In this document: positions 22,271 through 33,777 of the stretch, piece by piece
Numbering within the stretch: the stretch's first letter is position 1
Layout of the letters: every line of letters begins with the position of its first letter
Source of the DNA: Carettochelys insculpta
Lineage: Eukaryota; Chordata; Testudines; Carettochelyidae
NCBI RefSeq assembly: GCF_033958435.1
Contig: NC_134161.1
Location: 8,246,001 to 8,310,000, forward strand
Direction: 5' to 3'
Length of the DNA stretch: 64,000 bases
Notes under the pieces: generated by a model
Database searches by the model: none
Told to the model about the DNA's origin: nothing
What the model saw: the letters and a program-made list of their open reading frames with translations, nothing else
Translations under genes and position numbers: made by a program

Positions 22271-25200
22271 CCGCCCCCCACTATGAATGTCAGCCTGTGG
22301 GTAACTGTGGGCGACAGCCACACAGCCATAAGGCCTCTGCAATAGAGTAGGGGACATCACTGAACTTATGGCTTCACTACAACACAAAAGAGCCATTTTA
22401 TGACCTCTGACATGCTGAAAGTGACAATAGGGGGCGCTGGTCTCTTTTTAGTTCAATTCTCCTGATGGTAGTGTTATAAGCTGGCCTTGCCCTTTCAACC
22501 AATAGGGTTAGCCCTCCTGCCTGTCCAGCTGATCCTCTCCAGGTGAGGGAAATCTCAGACAGGAAATGAGCTCAGATACCAGAGTTACAACATGGAGGAT
22601 GGGTGTGGGATGAGGAAGGAGTTTTAGTAGAGCTAGATAGGTGGGGAAATCTACTATATAATCAGCATTAGAAGCTCAGGTTCTCTGAAATAGTTAATTT
22701 ATAAGGGGCTATACAGAAGGATCTGCTGCTTTCCTTTTGACTGATATTTGAACAGTTAATAGGTCCCTGGGAAAAGGCAAAGAAAAGAGTTTCCTGTCAT
22801 TTATGCAGCTGGTTTGTGAGTCGATCTACTAGCGTATGTGAGAAAGGAGAAATAGAAGCAGGATGCAACTGTGAGTTTTAAAAAGAAATTTATGTGTTGC
22901 CTATAAAAGCAGGGGAAAAAATGCCTGTTCAAAGAGCACAGCATTGCATTTAGATCCCTTTGTTTCAAGCTGATCTCCTGTAATAGCCCACTTGTCCTTC
23001 CTGTGCCTTCTAGTATTACTTTTGGGCCTGACTGTTAGGTGTAAAAATGGCATAGCTCTTTGGACTTCATGGCTGTGGTCACATGTTTAAATATTTTATT
23101 CTAAATTTACATTCATGTAGCTTGTGAGTAACTTCACAGAAGCAAGCAGACTAATGCTGATACAACAGCAGCATAAATGAGATCAGAATTGGGCCTTAAT
23201 TCTGCTAAAGCTCTAAACCAGACTAAATCAAGATCTAAAAGGAAACTATGGAGAATGATGATACCCAACAGTCCAGAGTCTTATAAATTTCATTCCAACA
23301 ATGCTGCTGCAGTGCTGGGGAAAATTAAAATGCTGGTGGGCATAATTTGTAAATTTAAGGAGAAGCTGGAACTGGAATAGAGTTTGTAAAGGAGGGGATA
23401 AATGTGCACAAACACCCGCTGAGTAGAATATAAAGCACCCAAAGTGCCAGAAATCCCATTATGATTTGATGGCCACAAACTGATTGAAAGCCCATACTTG
23501 AAAGCAGCAGTGATGAATTCAGTAAAAGTAGGCTCCTCTGATACTTGATGCCATGGTGAGAAATTCAGTCTCTTATCGGTTGGATCAGTACAATGGATAC
23601 AACTCTCAGAGATTTTTCAGGAAGGAATGCACTCCATTCCAGCTGAATTAATAGTCCCTTTTACAGCAAACAATATTGCATCTCTGAGATAAAAGTACTT
23701 CACAAACTATAGGCAGGGATCAGCTGAAACCCCTTTAAATGTCTGCTTCTAAGGTGGAACGTGGTGGCCATTTTACAGTGTAAAGCGTAACTTAAAACCA
23801 GCTTCCAAAAAGGTCCGCTAAAGAGAGCGATTGACAATAAAAGGGAAGGAAGCTAACTTTATTAGCCCAATATTCTAGTTTCCTCTTCATATTACAGCGC
23901 TGTGGTTGTCAACAGAGTGGTGTCAATCCTCTAAGCCCCAAATGTTAGAATCCAGCTTTAAGAAGAACATTGTCGTATTTGTGCTTTTTAATTTCCCTAT
24001 CTTTTTTCATACTGCACTCATCAAATACTAAACCCTTTAAAAATATTATCACCGTGACAAATAACAGCTTGGATTATTAAAACTGAAAAGATTTAAGATT
24101 CACTTTTTGCATTACTTATGCTATTTGGCACTGGCCATTTTCTTTAGTTGGAGCTATAAGAATAGGCGAGTCAGTTTCATTTTTGATTCTAGTCAGTTCT
24201 GCTTTCTAGTTCTCAGGCACTGGGGTTGTAATGGCTTGCAATGGGAATTTTTCCTTAAAGGTACCTATTAGAATTTAAAGGTATTAACTATGGAATATTT
24301 TTAAAGGCTTCCGTTTTTATTAATGAGTTGCTAGCATTCTTAAATAGGCAAATTCTAAACTCCTATAAATCAGTATGGACTTCAAGAGAGCTATATTGAT
24401 TTACATCCCCAGCTGGGGGTCTAGCTGAGATTACAGATACAAACTGAGGAGCAGTAGAGAGAATTTAATAAACAATATGAGCCAGATCCTCCACTGACAG
24501 AGCATAGACATTGGTCGAACTACATTGATTTATAGTCATTGATGATCTGACCTTGTATCTTTACAGCTCCGTTTAGACATTGAGAGACAGCATTTCCTCC
24601 TGCATCAGCCCTTCTCTGAGGCCCACCGTAATGTTGATGAGTTTAGTCCTTCTGACTTTCTCCAGGCTTAGTTCTCGCTGAGCTGAGATTTGATGTAATT
24701 TATTTCTAAGCCAAAAGCAAATGCAAATGAGCATGAAAAAAAAGACTTATTCCCAGGTGAGTATTAAGATGACTGATTTGTCTGCCAAAAATCTATTGTC
24801 CTTCCAAAGTCTACAGTAAATGGCCTGAGCACATTTGTGAGGGCGAACACAAGAGATGCTCTGATGATTGCAGGTAAGATTAAACCTGGACTCCAGTTTT
24901 ATTCTTGCATCACGTATCAACCATGACAGGCTTAGGCTATAGACAGTATACATGGAGGTCAGAGTACAGTAAGAAGCCTGAAATTCAGAGTGTCACAGCT
25001 AAGTGACTCTGTACTAATGGTCCAGTGTCAATAAAACTCATATTGTCATTGAGAGGGTCTGTTTGTTGGTAATTTCAGAGGTCCTGGAGCTGGGCAGACA
25101 AATGCGCGAACATGATGTAAATTTCTATATCAAAATAAGATCAAAAGTAATGGTTGAGGTTTGTCAGGACTGGACAATGTGGGGAAATTGACCAGCATAG

Positions 25201-26189
25201 CTGCAGCAGAATAGATGCTGCATTACATCTGCTCCCCTGGAACTCCTCCATGTGGGCCCTCTATTCTGGAATCACTTTGCTGGATCCTCTTCTTTCTCAA
25301 ACCTGTGGGGCTCAAGAACATGAGTTAATACTGACTAATTCAGGTGTAATGTTCATAGCTTCCTTCTCCACGCTATCGCCCACCTTCCCTGCCCACCAAC
25401 ACTTACCCTTCCTTTGCCTGAAGAGAGAGGGCAGCACGATTTGATGAAGCCTTTGGCAGCTCAGTGCCACCAGAGTTATTGCCAAGGGATGAACAGGGCT
25501 CAGGGCCAGGAGACAACATGGGGACACGCAGCCTTTGCAGAGAGACCCGTGGTTCCTAGTGACTGTTCCAAGTTAGTAAGTTGTAAATCCCACTTACTAC
25601 CAATCTATGCAGCCAGGTCCTGGGCAAGATCTCATCTCTTATTACAGCCACTTTGGAGGCAGAATGGTGAAGGACAGTTCCCTTGGGGAACTTCTGTGTG
25701 CCACCCCCTGCACTATACTGCCCCACCAATGTGCTGAGTGGCAAGGGATGTCATAGGGCAGAAGGGAGTGCATCTGGGACAGTCCAACTATGTTGAGCTA
25801 CACAGCAGTCTATAAGCTGAGGGAGGGAGGGAGCAGTTGTAAATGGATTTAGCTCCAAGGACTAATGCTGGTTCGTCCAATAGCCCAGAATCCCAGAACT
25901 GCAAAAATACAAAACCCAAACACTCATGCACATGCTGGGCTGGACTTCTTGTGAGGTGCCCCAAAGTATTCAGCCGGCTGTCTTTAAATCAAGACTGATA
26001 TTACCAGTTTACTAGCATTACAAGTAACCTATCAGTTGGGAATACCTTTGGCCTATAAGATGGTGTTAAAGAGACCCTATCCAAAGATGGAAGGCCAGGA
26101 CATCCCACAGTACCTCAGTCTTGTGTTCTTTGGTGTCCACACTCCTATAGATGGTCATTTTGTTAACAGAGCAACAAGCAACCATGTGA
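22271..26189. other. intergenic, no gene recognised
   Basis: AT-rich DNA with only short chance reading frames. Blocks resembling the 50-bp unit at 15018 occur near 24375 and 24510. Nothing else that I can name. Confidence 0.45.
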
Positions 26190-26290
26190 TTAAAGCAGTG
26201 GATTGGGACTCTACTGACTTGCTGTGGGATTTGGAGCACTTCCCCAGACATTTCTGTGCCTCAATTTTTTCAAGTTAAATGGAGATGATT
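26190..26290 (+). repeat. MIR-like SINE
   Basis: GTGGATTGGGACTCTACTGA with CTGTGCCTCAATTTTTTCA and ATGGAGATGATTATAG, a worn MIR core. Confidence 0.5.
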
Positions 26291-26329
26291 ATAGTTACTA
26301 CAAAGAAAGAGGATCATGCAATGGTTACA

Positions 26330-26510
26330 GGCCCTAGCTAGAACTTGGGAAGGTTCGCTTTCTTGATCTGCCACTGACTCCCTGTGCGACCACAGGGAAA
26401 TCTATTGGCCTCCCTGTGCCTCAGTTTCCCATCTGTACAATGGGAATAATATCATTGCCCTGTGAGGACAAATACATTAAAGACTGTGAGACACTCGGAT
26501 ACAAGTGATA
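26330..26510 (+). repeat. MIR SINE
   Basis: Well-preserved MIR landmarks: CTGCCACTGACTCCCTGTG, then CTCCCTGTGCCTCAGTTTCC and ATCTGTACAATGGGAATAAT, followed by the GACTGTGAGACACTCGG tail. Confidence 0.75.
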
Positions 26511-26837
26511 TCGGAACCAGACAGGACTTGTCTTTACTTGGTAGTTTATCAATACTTCAACCATCGATCTACTGGCGGTCAATTTATCACATGTGCTTAA
26601 TTTACATCTATCTCTGAGCAATCTCCCATCCACCCCTGTACTGAGACAAGAAGAAGTAGCTGGAACTGACAGGCGAGAGCCCCCACTTACTTTACTGCAC
26701 AGAAAACACTACCGTAAGTATGTGACTTCAGCAACTATTTGCATACAGGAAGTTGCATAGGTTAGAAAGATGGGAGATTTAGTGTAGACAAGACCACAGG
26801 TTGATACAGTGGTGGGAAGTCCTGCATATCTACTTTA

Positions 26838-27145
26838 TATTGGCAGGTATCTGCATCTACTGATGTGGATGCAGATATCCACAGCTAATTTTTGCAAATA
26901 TGGATACAAACGTTTTATCTGGAACTCTGCAAATATGCATATATCTGCTTTAAATCCATGGGTATCCGCATCCATGGATGTGGCTGCAGAAATCTGTGGC
27001 TCAATTTTTCAGCTACAGATGTGGAAACAAATTTTTTATCTAGAATCCTGAAAATGTGCAGATATCTACGTGTGGATGTGGATATCTATGGATCATTTTT
27101 GCAGATAAAGATGTGGGTACCAATTCTGTATCCACGCAGGGCTCT
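26838..27145. repeat. degenerate tandem repeat, unit about 100-115 bp
   Basis: The blocks GATGTGGATGCAGATATCC (26862), GGATGTGGCTGCAGAAATC (26976) and GGATGTGGATATCTATGG (27074) each lead into a T-rich box and TTTTATCT(G/A)GAA. Three diverged units are visible, ending at GCAGGGCTCTAC. Confidence 0.6.
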
Positions 27146-28344
27146 ACATGAGAGTAAGGGGAGGCATATTGTGAGGCTTAATTAATTTGTATTTGCAAAA
27201 GCCTATGAAAGCTGCTGGTGAATTGCAACATCTTAGCTAATAATAACTGCTTCACTAGAAGGAAAGCTAAAATCCTATAAATAGGCTGGCACCTTTCTCA
27301 GGGCCAAATCCTGTGGCCAATCAACATACAGAACTCTGCTTTGAGCAGTACACAAGCGGGACCTTCATTTATGGCCCTCCAGTCTGTCTCTGCCCTGTTC
27401 TCCCAGGAAGATTTTCCAGATCAGGGAGAACTAAAGAGCTTGAGATTTTTCCTCCTGGCTCCAAAAGTAGCCACGCTCCTGCAGGACTGGCACAGGCAGG
27501 CCCAGCCAATTCTGCATCTGGAGCCCCGTCACCTGTTCCCCTCTAGCTAGGTCGGCAGAGGTTTGGGTTAGAAAGCCGACACTTTCCCATGCCACTTGTG
27601 CTCTTGGCTGTCAGACTCTGCGATGTGAAAAGCTGCTGACAGCAGATTATTTCCTGGCTGTCGCTCCTCCTTGTGTTACATTCTGGGCAGAGAATGAGCT
27701 AGAATCAGGTCCCTACAAATTAGGCAGAAGAGAGAGTGCTGGTTCCCCTCTGGAGAATTACAGACAAACCCTTCAGCTTACCAAAGGAGTTATTCACATG
27801 TTAGGAGGGTTCAGGGTGGGCTGCACCACAGACTCTGGTCAGCTTGGTGAGGACTTACAGCATAGCCTGTGCCTGCTTTTCATACCTGCTGTGATTCAGA
27901 GATGTGTTGTTGTGCAGCCGGAATCCAGAGTTTGCTGAGCTGATTTGCATGTTAATACTCACAGAGCCCTCTCAGGTATCTCTTTGCACCGCTGCTGTCT
28001 CAGTTCTGGGAACTGAATGGAAAGCTGTTGCTTGTGGGCGCAGAGAGCTTTTCTCCTGTAAAAGATACAAGGAAGGCATTTGTCAGTTGTAGTCTCCAGC
28101 TCTCTTCTGAGTGAGGATACGTTAGAAGGCTATCATACCAGGCAGCTCACTTGGTGGGTACGCTTATTAACACCTTTTAGTTCTCCACATTCACTGCTAT
28201 ATCTAATAACACAACCACACTCAGGCTGCACTTTTCAAGTGAAACCGTGGCCCTGCTGAAGTCAATAGCAGTTTTGCCAATGATGTCATTAGACCCAGGA
28301 CTTCTCCCAATAGGTTTTCAATGTTATACAGATGTTATCTGAGA
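27146..28344. other. intergenic, nothing recognised
   Basis: No gene. A block near 28255 again resembles the 15018 repeat. Confidence 0.45.
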
Positions 28345-29295
28345 CCTGGTGTACACTAAGGACTAAAATCAAAATGTAGGGTCTTATGTCAATTTTATAA
28401 AGCACCAGTCTTCACCACAGGGCTTAGTAGGTTGATTTTAAGAGGCTCTGATGTCGACTTCTTGAAAACCAATTTCACTGGGAGTAATACCAAAATCAAT
28501 TTTTCAATGTCGACCTTATGCTAGTGCAGATGGCAGCATTATTAGAATCGATTTTATTAGCCTCCAAAATATCCCACAATGCCCCTGATGTGTCCTTCTG
28601 GTCATCACTTTACCTCTGCTGCACTCCAGGTGAGCAGGAAGTATGAGACAGGAAGCAAGGGTCATCAGCCTGGGAATTCTCATTTAATTTCCTTTCTGGC
28701 CAGCATGTCCAGCTGACTTCAGGAATACACCTCAGCAGCACATCTACTAGCCATGAGTTGAAAGGGTCACAAAACAGCCCCAGCATGGAGCAGTGAGGAT
28801 ATCCAGGACCTCATCACTGTGCGGGGGAATGAATCTATCCTCATGCAGCTCAAAAACAGTAAAAGAAATGCAGACATTTATGCAAAGATATCACAAGGAA
28901 TGCTTCAGACAGGGTATACCAGGGACATTCAGCAGTGCTGTGTTAAAAATCAAGGAGCTCAGGCAGACATACCAAAAGACCAAAGAAGTCAATTGTCAGT
29001 CTGGGTCATACCCCCAGGCATGCTGCTACTCTGAGCAGCTGCATCTTATTCTGGGGATAGACCCAAGCACTTTCCTCAGAAAATACCTGGACTCTGCAAT
29101 GGTGCTCGGCAGACCTGTGCCAGTAGCAAGGAGGATGAAGCAGGGTCTGAGGGGATAGACGAGGAAGAGATGGGTAACAGCAGAGTGCATTCCAGAGCAG
29201 AAGCTAATCCTGCAAGCCAGGAGCTGTTTATAACATTGGAGCTGGTTCCCTCATCCCAGGAGGTTTCAGAGGCAAACAGTGATACTGGAGAGATG
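28345..29295 (+). mobile_element. PIF/Harbinger transposon remnant
   Basis: The left part carries GTGTACACTAAGGAC, GTCGAC and TAGAATCGATTTTATTAGCC, followed by AATATCCCACAATGCCCC, features I associate with reptile Harbinger 5' regions. A Myb/SANT-like reading frame follows. No nuclease frame is recognised. The right side is interrupted by a Penelope-like tail at 29303, so the right end cannot be placed. Confidence 0.55.
28783..29250 (+). pseudogene. Myb/SANT-like transposon protein, frameshifted
   Basis: Two overlapping frames together give a Myb/SANT-like DNA-binding domain of the kind encoded by Harbinger transposons: SEDIQDLITV near the start, SKRNADIYAKISQGMLQTGY, then after a one-base shift near 28955 IKELRQTYQKTKEVNCQSGS and SEQLHLILG. 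An acidic tail with DEAGSEGIDEEEMG and SQELFITLELVPSSQE follows. In the transposon this protein binds DNA and helps bring the nuclease to the element ends. Tryptophan-type and helix-forming positions are partly retained, but the frameshift means no intact product. Confidence 0.6.
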
Positions 29296-29302
29296 AAAAC
29301 AA

Positions 29303-29500
29303 TGAAGTCCTGTGGCACCTTGTAGACTAACAGGTTTTTGGAGCATAAGTTTTCATGGGCAAAGACGCATCTGATAAAATGGGTCTTTGCCCACAAAAGT
29401 GTACACTCCAAAAAATCTGTTAGTCGATAAGGTGCCACAGGACTTCTTGTTGTTTTTGTAGTTACAGACTAATACAGCTACCCCTCTGATGCTGGAGACC
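29303..29500. mobile_element. Penelope-like tail, palindromic, decayed hammerhead
   Basis: CCTGTGGCACCTTGTAGACT at the left and its inverted partner GATAAGGTGCCACAGGACT at the right enclose a central stem (GGGTCTTTGCCCAC). A further GTAGTTACAGACTAATACAG and CTACCCCTCTGATGC lie at the right. The plus-strand half has CTGATAA and AAAA in place of CTGATGA and GAAA, so the ribozyme core is lost. Inserted next to, or inside, the Harbinger remnant. Confidence 0.65.
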
Positions 29501-30082
29501 GCACTTCTGATGAGTATGATTTTTAATACCAATAATAGTATGGTACAAGTAGGGAGCGGGTGCATCTTTGCCAATTTTCCTGAGAACAGCTTGTTTATAT
29601 TTGGACAGGTCACTGAAGCTGTTAGATGGGCACTTTTTGATTCTCCTCACTTGATTTCTGGGGAGACCTGATTTATTCCCTCTTCCATGATAAGAAACCT
29701 TGCTACACCAAACCATCAGAAAGTAATCTGGAAACATGGCACCACAGAGCATTCTTATGTATTTTCCAGCCCTGTACCTGGACAGCCCGAGCATTCTTTT
29801 CTTATCAGCCTCCTCAGAACAAGAAAAAAAGGGATGTCTCCTTTGGCAACCTGGAAGCCCAAATTCTGCACTCCGACCACCAGACTGCAGTGCTTTCATA
29901 TTGTCAATTGCCATTTGCTTATAGGGGTTTGGGTGCCAGTTGCATTGATTTTTGCACTGTGTAGGCATTTATGCTTTGGAACCTTGGCACTTTGCATAGT
30001 GCTTGTCACAACAGAATCCTAGTCTGTGAGCAGGACTCCGAGGCATTATGGCAATACAGCTAGTATTAGTCTCTCAGAAAAG
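29501..30082. other. unassigned DNA left of the DIRS element
   Basis: Holds opposing open frames: minus 29462-29968 and plus about 29650-29960, the latter with HDKKPCYTKPSESN and FFSYQPPQNKKKRDVSF. I do not recognise either. They could be a further part of the Harbinger remnant, but this is a guess. Confidence 0.35.
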
Positions 30083-30445
30083 AAAGGTTACTCACCGTAG
30101 TAACGGTGGTTCTTCGAGGTGTGTCCCCGTGGGTGCTCCACATTAGGTGTTGGGCTCGCCCGGCACCGCAGATCGGATCTTCCAAGCAGTTTCTGCCGGA
30201 CCGCGCATGCGCCGGTGCGCGCCGCTCCCTTGCGCGCTCCTGGCCACGTGCGCGATCCGGTCCCCGCCAGTTCCTTGACCAACTGCCTCGGATGCTCCTG
30301 CAAAACACTAAACAGAGATCCGAAGCCGGGAGGATGGGCGGGTAGTGGAGCACCCACAGGGACACATCTCCAAGAACCACCATTACTACGGTGAGTAACC
30401 TCTCTTTCTTCTTCAAGTGTCCCCGTGGGTGCTCCACATTAGGTG
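30083..30445. repeat. DIRS terminal and internal complementary repeats
   Basis: AAAGGTTACTCACCGTAGTA at 30083 is inverted at about 30386-30406. GTGTCCCCGTGGGTGCTCCAC occurs at about 30120 and again in the same orientation at 30418, with an inverted copy at about 30346-30366. The second direct copy is the internal complementary region used in DIRS replication to form circles (known for DIRS-1). Confidence 0.75.
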
Positions 30446-30486
30446 ACTACCCAGCAGTAACCCAAGATAGGAGGTGGGTAATCGGA

Positions 30487-32247
30487 TCATGTACAGCTTG
30501 TCCCCGAGAGGACCGCTGTCGAGAGCTGGGTATCCTCTTGGAATACCCTGTGAAGGGCGTAGTGCTTGGTGAAGGTGCCATAGGATGACCAGGTCGCCGC
30601 TCTGCAAATGTCCTTTAGCGCAACGCCCTTGAAAAAGGCTGTTGATGCCGCCACCGCCCTAGTGGAGTGAGCCCTGGGCGGGGCTAGTAAAGGAGTCTTC
30701 TTGAGTTCGTAGCACATTTTTATGCAGGATACGATGTGCTTCGAGATTCTCTGCGAAGAGAGACCTTCTCCTTTCGATTTGGGAGCGAGAGAGACCAGGA
30801 GTCTATCCGTTTTCTGGATGGGCTTGGTCCTGTCTATATAGAAGGCCAGCGCCCTCCTCACGTCCAGGAGGTGTAGGCGCACCTCTTTGTTAGAGTTATG
30901 AGGCTTTGGATAAAACGAGGGTAAAACAATAGGTTCGTTAATATGAAACTCTGAATAAACCTTAGGAACAAAGGCTGGATGCAGCCGTAGAGTCACCGCC
31001 TCCTTGGAAAAAACAGTGCAGGGTAGCGTTGCCATAACTGCCCCAAGCTCGCTCACCCTTCGAGCCGACGTGATTGCGAGAAGGAAGGTCGTCTTTATCG
31101 TAAGGAGGCGGAGGGAAACAGTGGCTAAAGGCTCGAACGGTGGTCCCGTTAGCGCATTAAGCACCAGGTCCAAGTTCCACGAAGGTGGAAGCAGTTTCCG
31201 AGGAGGGTATAGGTTTACCAACCCTTTGAGGAACCTGGTAACCATGGGATGGGCGAACACCGTGTGCCCTTCCTCTTCGTGTCTGAAAGCTGAAATGGCG
31301 GCAAGGTGGACCTTTAACGAGGATAGTGAGAGTCCTCCTCTCTTGAGGTCCAGTAAATACTCTAATATTACAGGTATAGGCACCGAAAGGGGGGCTAGCT
31401 GTTTGGTAGAACACCATGCCGTGAAGTGAGTCCATTTCTGCTTGTAGGTCTTCCTGGTGGAAGTCCTCCTGCTACTTTCTAGGACTTGTTGCACTTCCTC
31501 CGTACATGTGCTCTCTAGGGAGCTGAGCCATGGATTAACCACGCTTGTAGTCGCAGGCCTTGGGGGTGCGGATGCACTATGGACCCCTGGGCTTGCGTGA
31601 GCAGATCCGGCGCCACCGGAAGGGGCATCGGTGGCCGGTCCGACATGCACAGGAGTAGGGGGATCCATTGCTGTCGATCCCACGTTGGGACTATCAGGAT
31701 CATTCGGGCTCCTTCCCTCCTGGCTTTCTGCAAGACTTTGTGGATCAGCACTGTGGGAGGAAAAGCGTAAAGCAGGGGGCCCCTCCAGGAGATCGCGAAT
31801 GCGTCCCCCAGGGACCCCCGTCCCAGTCCTGCCCTGGAGCAGGATCGTGGGCACTCCTTGTTGTGTTGAGTGGCAAACTGGTCTATCTGGGGAAAGCCCC
31901 ATGTGTGAAAAATCGGTCGTAGCAGATCGGGACGGATCTGCCACTCGTGCGTGAGTGCGAAATGCCTGCTCAGCTGGTCTGCCTTCACATTGTGAGCGCC
32001 TGGTAAGTACGAGGCTTTCAAGGTTATATTGTTGGCGATGCACCAGTTCCACAACTGGACTGCTTCCGCACATAAGGCACGGGACCGAGCTCCTCCTTGC
32101 CGATTTATATAAAACATGGTGGAGGTATTGTCTGTACTGATCCCAACTACTTTGCCTTGTATATGGTCTCGAAAGTGTCTGCAGGCGTTGAACACTGCTC
32201 TGAGCTCCAGTATATTTACGTGCAGCGACTGTTCCGTGGAGGACCAC
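30487..32247 (-). CDS. DIRS tyrosine recombinase
   Basis: A single 586-codon open frame. The recombinase proper starts at about residue 240 (WLSSLESTCTEEVQQVLESS). The first 240 codons overlap the RNase H end of the RT frame and are probably not part of the native start. The N-terminal SAM-like core-binding domain spans about 250-340 (TYKQKWTHFTAWC, LKVHLAAISAFR) and the catalytic domain about 370-570. Active-site residues are present: Arg396 in ITSARRVSEL, His527 and Arg530 in RAHSTR, and the nucleophile Tyr563 in FTKHYAL. The enzyme inserts the circular cDNA. It is the only DIRS frame here without a visible break. Whether it is translated is unknown. Confidence 0.85.
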   Translation of the reverse strand: MVLHGTVAARKYTGAQSSVQRLQTLSRPYTRQSSWDQYRQYLHHVLYKSARRSSVPCLMCGSSPVVELVHRQQYNLESLVLTRRSQCEGRPAEQAFRTHARVADPSRSATTDFSHMGLSPDRPVCHSTQQGVPTILLQGRTGTGVPGGRIRDLLEGPPALRFSSHSADPQSLAESQEGRSPNDPDSPNVGSTAMDPPTPVHVGPATDAPSGGAGSAHASPGVHSASAPPRPATTSVVNPWLSSLESTCTEEVQQVLESSRRTSTRKTYKQKWTHFTAWCSTKQLAPLSVPIPVILEYLLDLKRGGLSLSSLKVHLAAISAFRHEEEGHTVFAHPMVTRFLKGLVNLYPPRKLLPPSWNLDLVLNALTGPPFEPLATVSLRLLTIKTTFLLAITSARRVSELGAVMATLPCTVFSKEAVTLRLHPAFVPKVYSEFHINEPIVLPSFYPKPHNSNKEVRLHLLDVRRALAFYIDRTKPIQKTDRLLVSLAPKSKGEGLSSQRISKHIVSCIKMCYELKKTPLLAPPRAHSTRAVAASTAFFKGVALKDICRAATWSSYGTFTKHYALHRVFQEDTQLSTAVLSGTSCT

Positions 32248-33777
32248 AGCCCTTGCGTCACCTCTTCACCCATGTGTGCTCCCCACCCTATGTGGGAGGC
32301 ATCTGTAGTAAGAAAAACTGATATTTGTGGTTGGTGGAAGGGTACCCCTGTTAGCATGTTCTTGGGGTTTACCCACCATTGCAGGGATTTGCGCACCTCT
32401 GCTGTGGGCGACACCACCCTGTGAACCGTGTGTGCTGCCAGTTTGTATACGCTCGCCAGCCAGTGCTGCATGCTGCGCATGTGTAACCTGGCGTTCTGGA
32501 CTACGAACGTCGCTGCTGCCATGTGGCCCAGCAGCTGTAAGCACGTCAGAACTGGCACCGTAGGGCTGAAGGTGATGACTTGCACGAGGGAGCCGATGGC
32601 CCGAAAGCGTGTCTCTGGTAGATACACTCTCGCTGTAATAGAATTTATGCGTGCCCCTATGAACTCTATGTCCTGTGTGGGGTCTATCTTTGATTTTGCC
32701 AGATTGATAACCAGGCCAAGCGAAGAGAACGTGCCTGCTGTGACGCATATGATGCGTAGTACCTCCTCCTTCGAGGCCCCTTTGAGTAGGCAGTCGTCCA
32801 GATACGGGAATATAAATACCCCGTCTGTGCAGGTAGGCTGACACCACTGCCAAGGTCTTGGTGAAGACTCTGGGGGCCGAGGAGAGGCCAAACGGTAGGA
32901 CCTTGTATTGAAAATGTTCTTTGCCTACCGTGAACCGGAGGAATCGTCGGTGAGCCGGATGAATAGTTATGTGAAAATACGCGTCTTGTAAGTCGAGGGC
33001 TGCGAACCAATCTCCATCGTCCAGTGCCGTAAGGATGGAGGCGATTGTGACCATCCGAAAGCGTTGCTTGCGCAGGTACTGGTTGAGGCCTCAAAGATCT
33101 AAGATGGGCCTCCAGCCTCCTGTCTTTTTCTCCGTGAGGAAGTACCTCGAGTAGAACCCTTTCCCTTGCAGTTGCTCCGGCACTCTTTCCACTGCCCCTA
33201 TGAGCATGAGATGGTCTACCTCCGGCTTGAGCCTCGCTACGTGGGAGGCCTCCTGGAGGTGGGGCCTGGGTGGAGGTCGTGGTGGTGGGAGCGACTGGAA
33301 GGGGATGGCGTACCCCGTGGCTATGATCTCCAGCACCCATTTGTCTGTGGTGATCCTTTGCCACTGGTCGTAGAATGGTCGGAGGCGATGGTGGAATAAC
33401 CGCTTCGGATGATCTTGTGCGATGGTAGTGATGGCGCAGCCCTGGATCTGTGTGTCAAACTTGTGGCCTTTGGCCCTGCCCCGAGGACGCACGGCTCTGT
33501 TGGGAACGTCGCCTGGGAGTTCTGTACTGCTGGTGCTGTTGATGTCGCCCTTGCTCGTAACCCCTGTGGTACTGGGGACGCTGTGGCTGGTACTGGTACC
33601 GTCTTTGTTGAGGGTAGTACTTTTTCTTTCTGTATGGAGGGGTCTATATCCCCAGGGTCCTAAGTGTGGCTCTTGAATCTTTACTGGAATGAAGGACCAA
33701 GTCAGTTGATTCAGCAAACAGCTTCTGCGTGTCGAAGGGAAGATCGACGATCTTTGCCTGCAGATCCCTCGGTACAC
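31515..33777 (-). pseudogene. DIRS reverse transcriptase / RNase H, broken
   Basis: Read 5' to 3' on the minus strand: GKGFYSRYFLTEKKTGGWRP, then a TGA at 33091-33093 within the RT. RT motifs follow: ALDLQDAYFHI, VLPFGLSSAPRVF and, after a frame change near 32808-32826, the catalytic FPYLDD (32793-32810). The RNase H part carries LTTDASHIGWG, LELRAVF, STDNTSTMFY and HNVKADQLSR with its acidic residues intact. After it comes WGFPQIDQFATQHN and LLYAFPPTVLIHKVLQKARR, the C-terminal region found in DIRS RTs and often compared with adenine methyltransferases. The TGA and the frameshift make this copy non-functional. Confidence 0.85.

Noticed and set aside
31004..31429. Plus-strand 141-codon frame inside the DIRS element
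   Set aside because: Antisense to the recombinase frame.
32684..33364. 226-codon minus-strand frame in the DIRS RT region
   Set aside because: Out-of-frame shadow of the RT with His/Pro/Arg-rich composition and no RT motif except where it overlaps.
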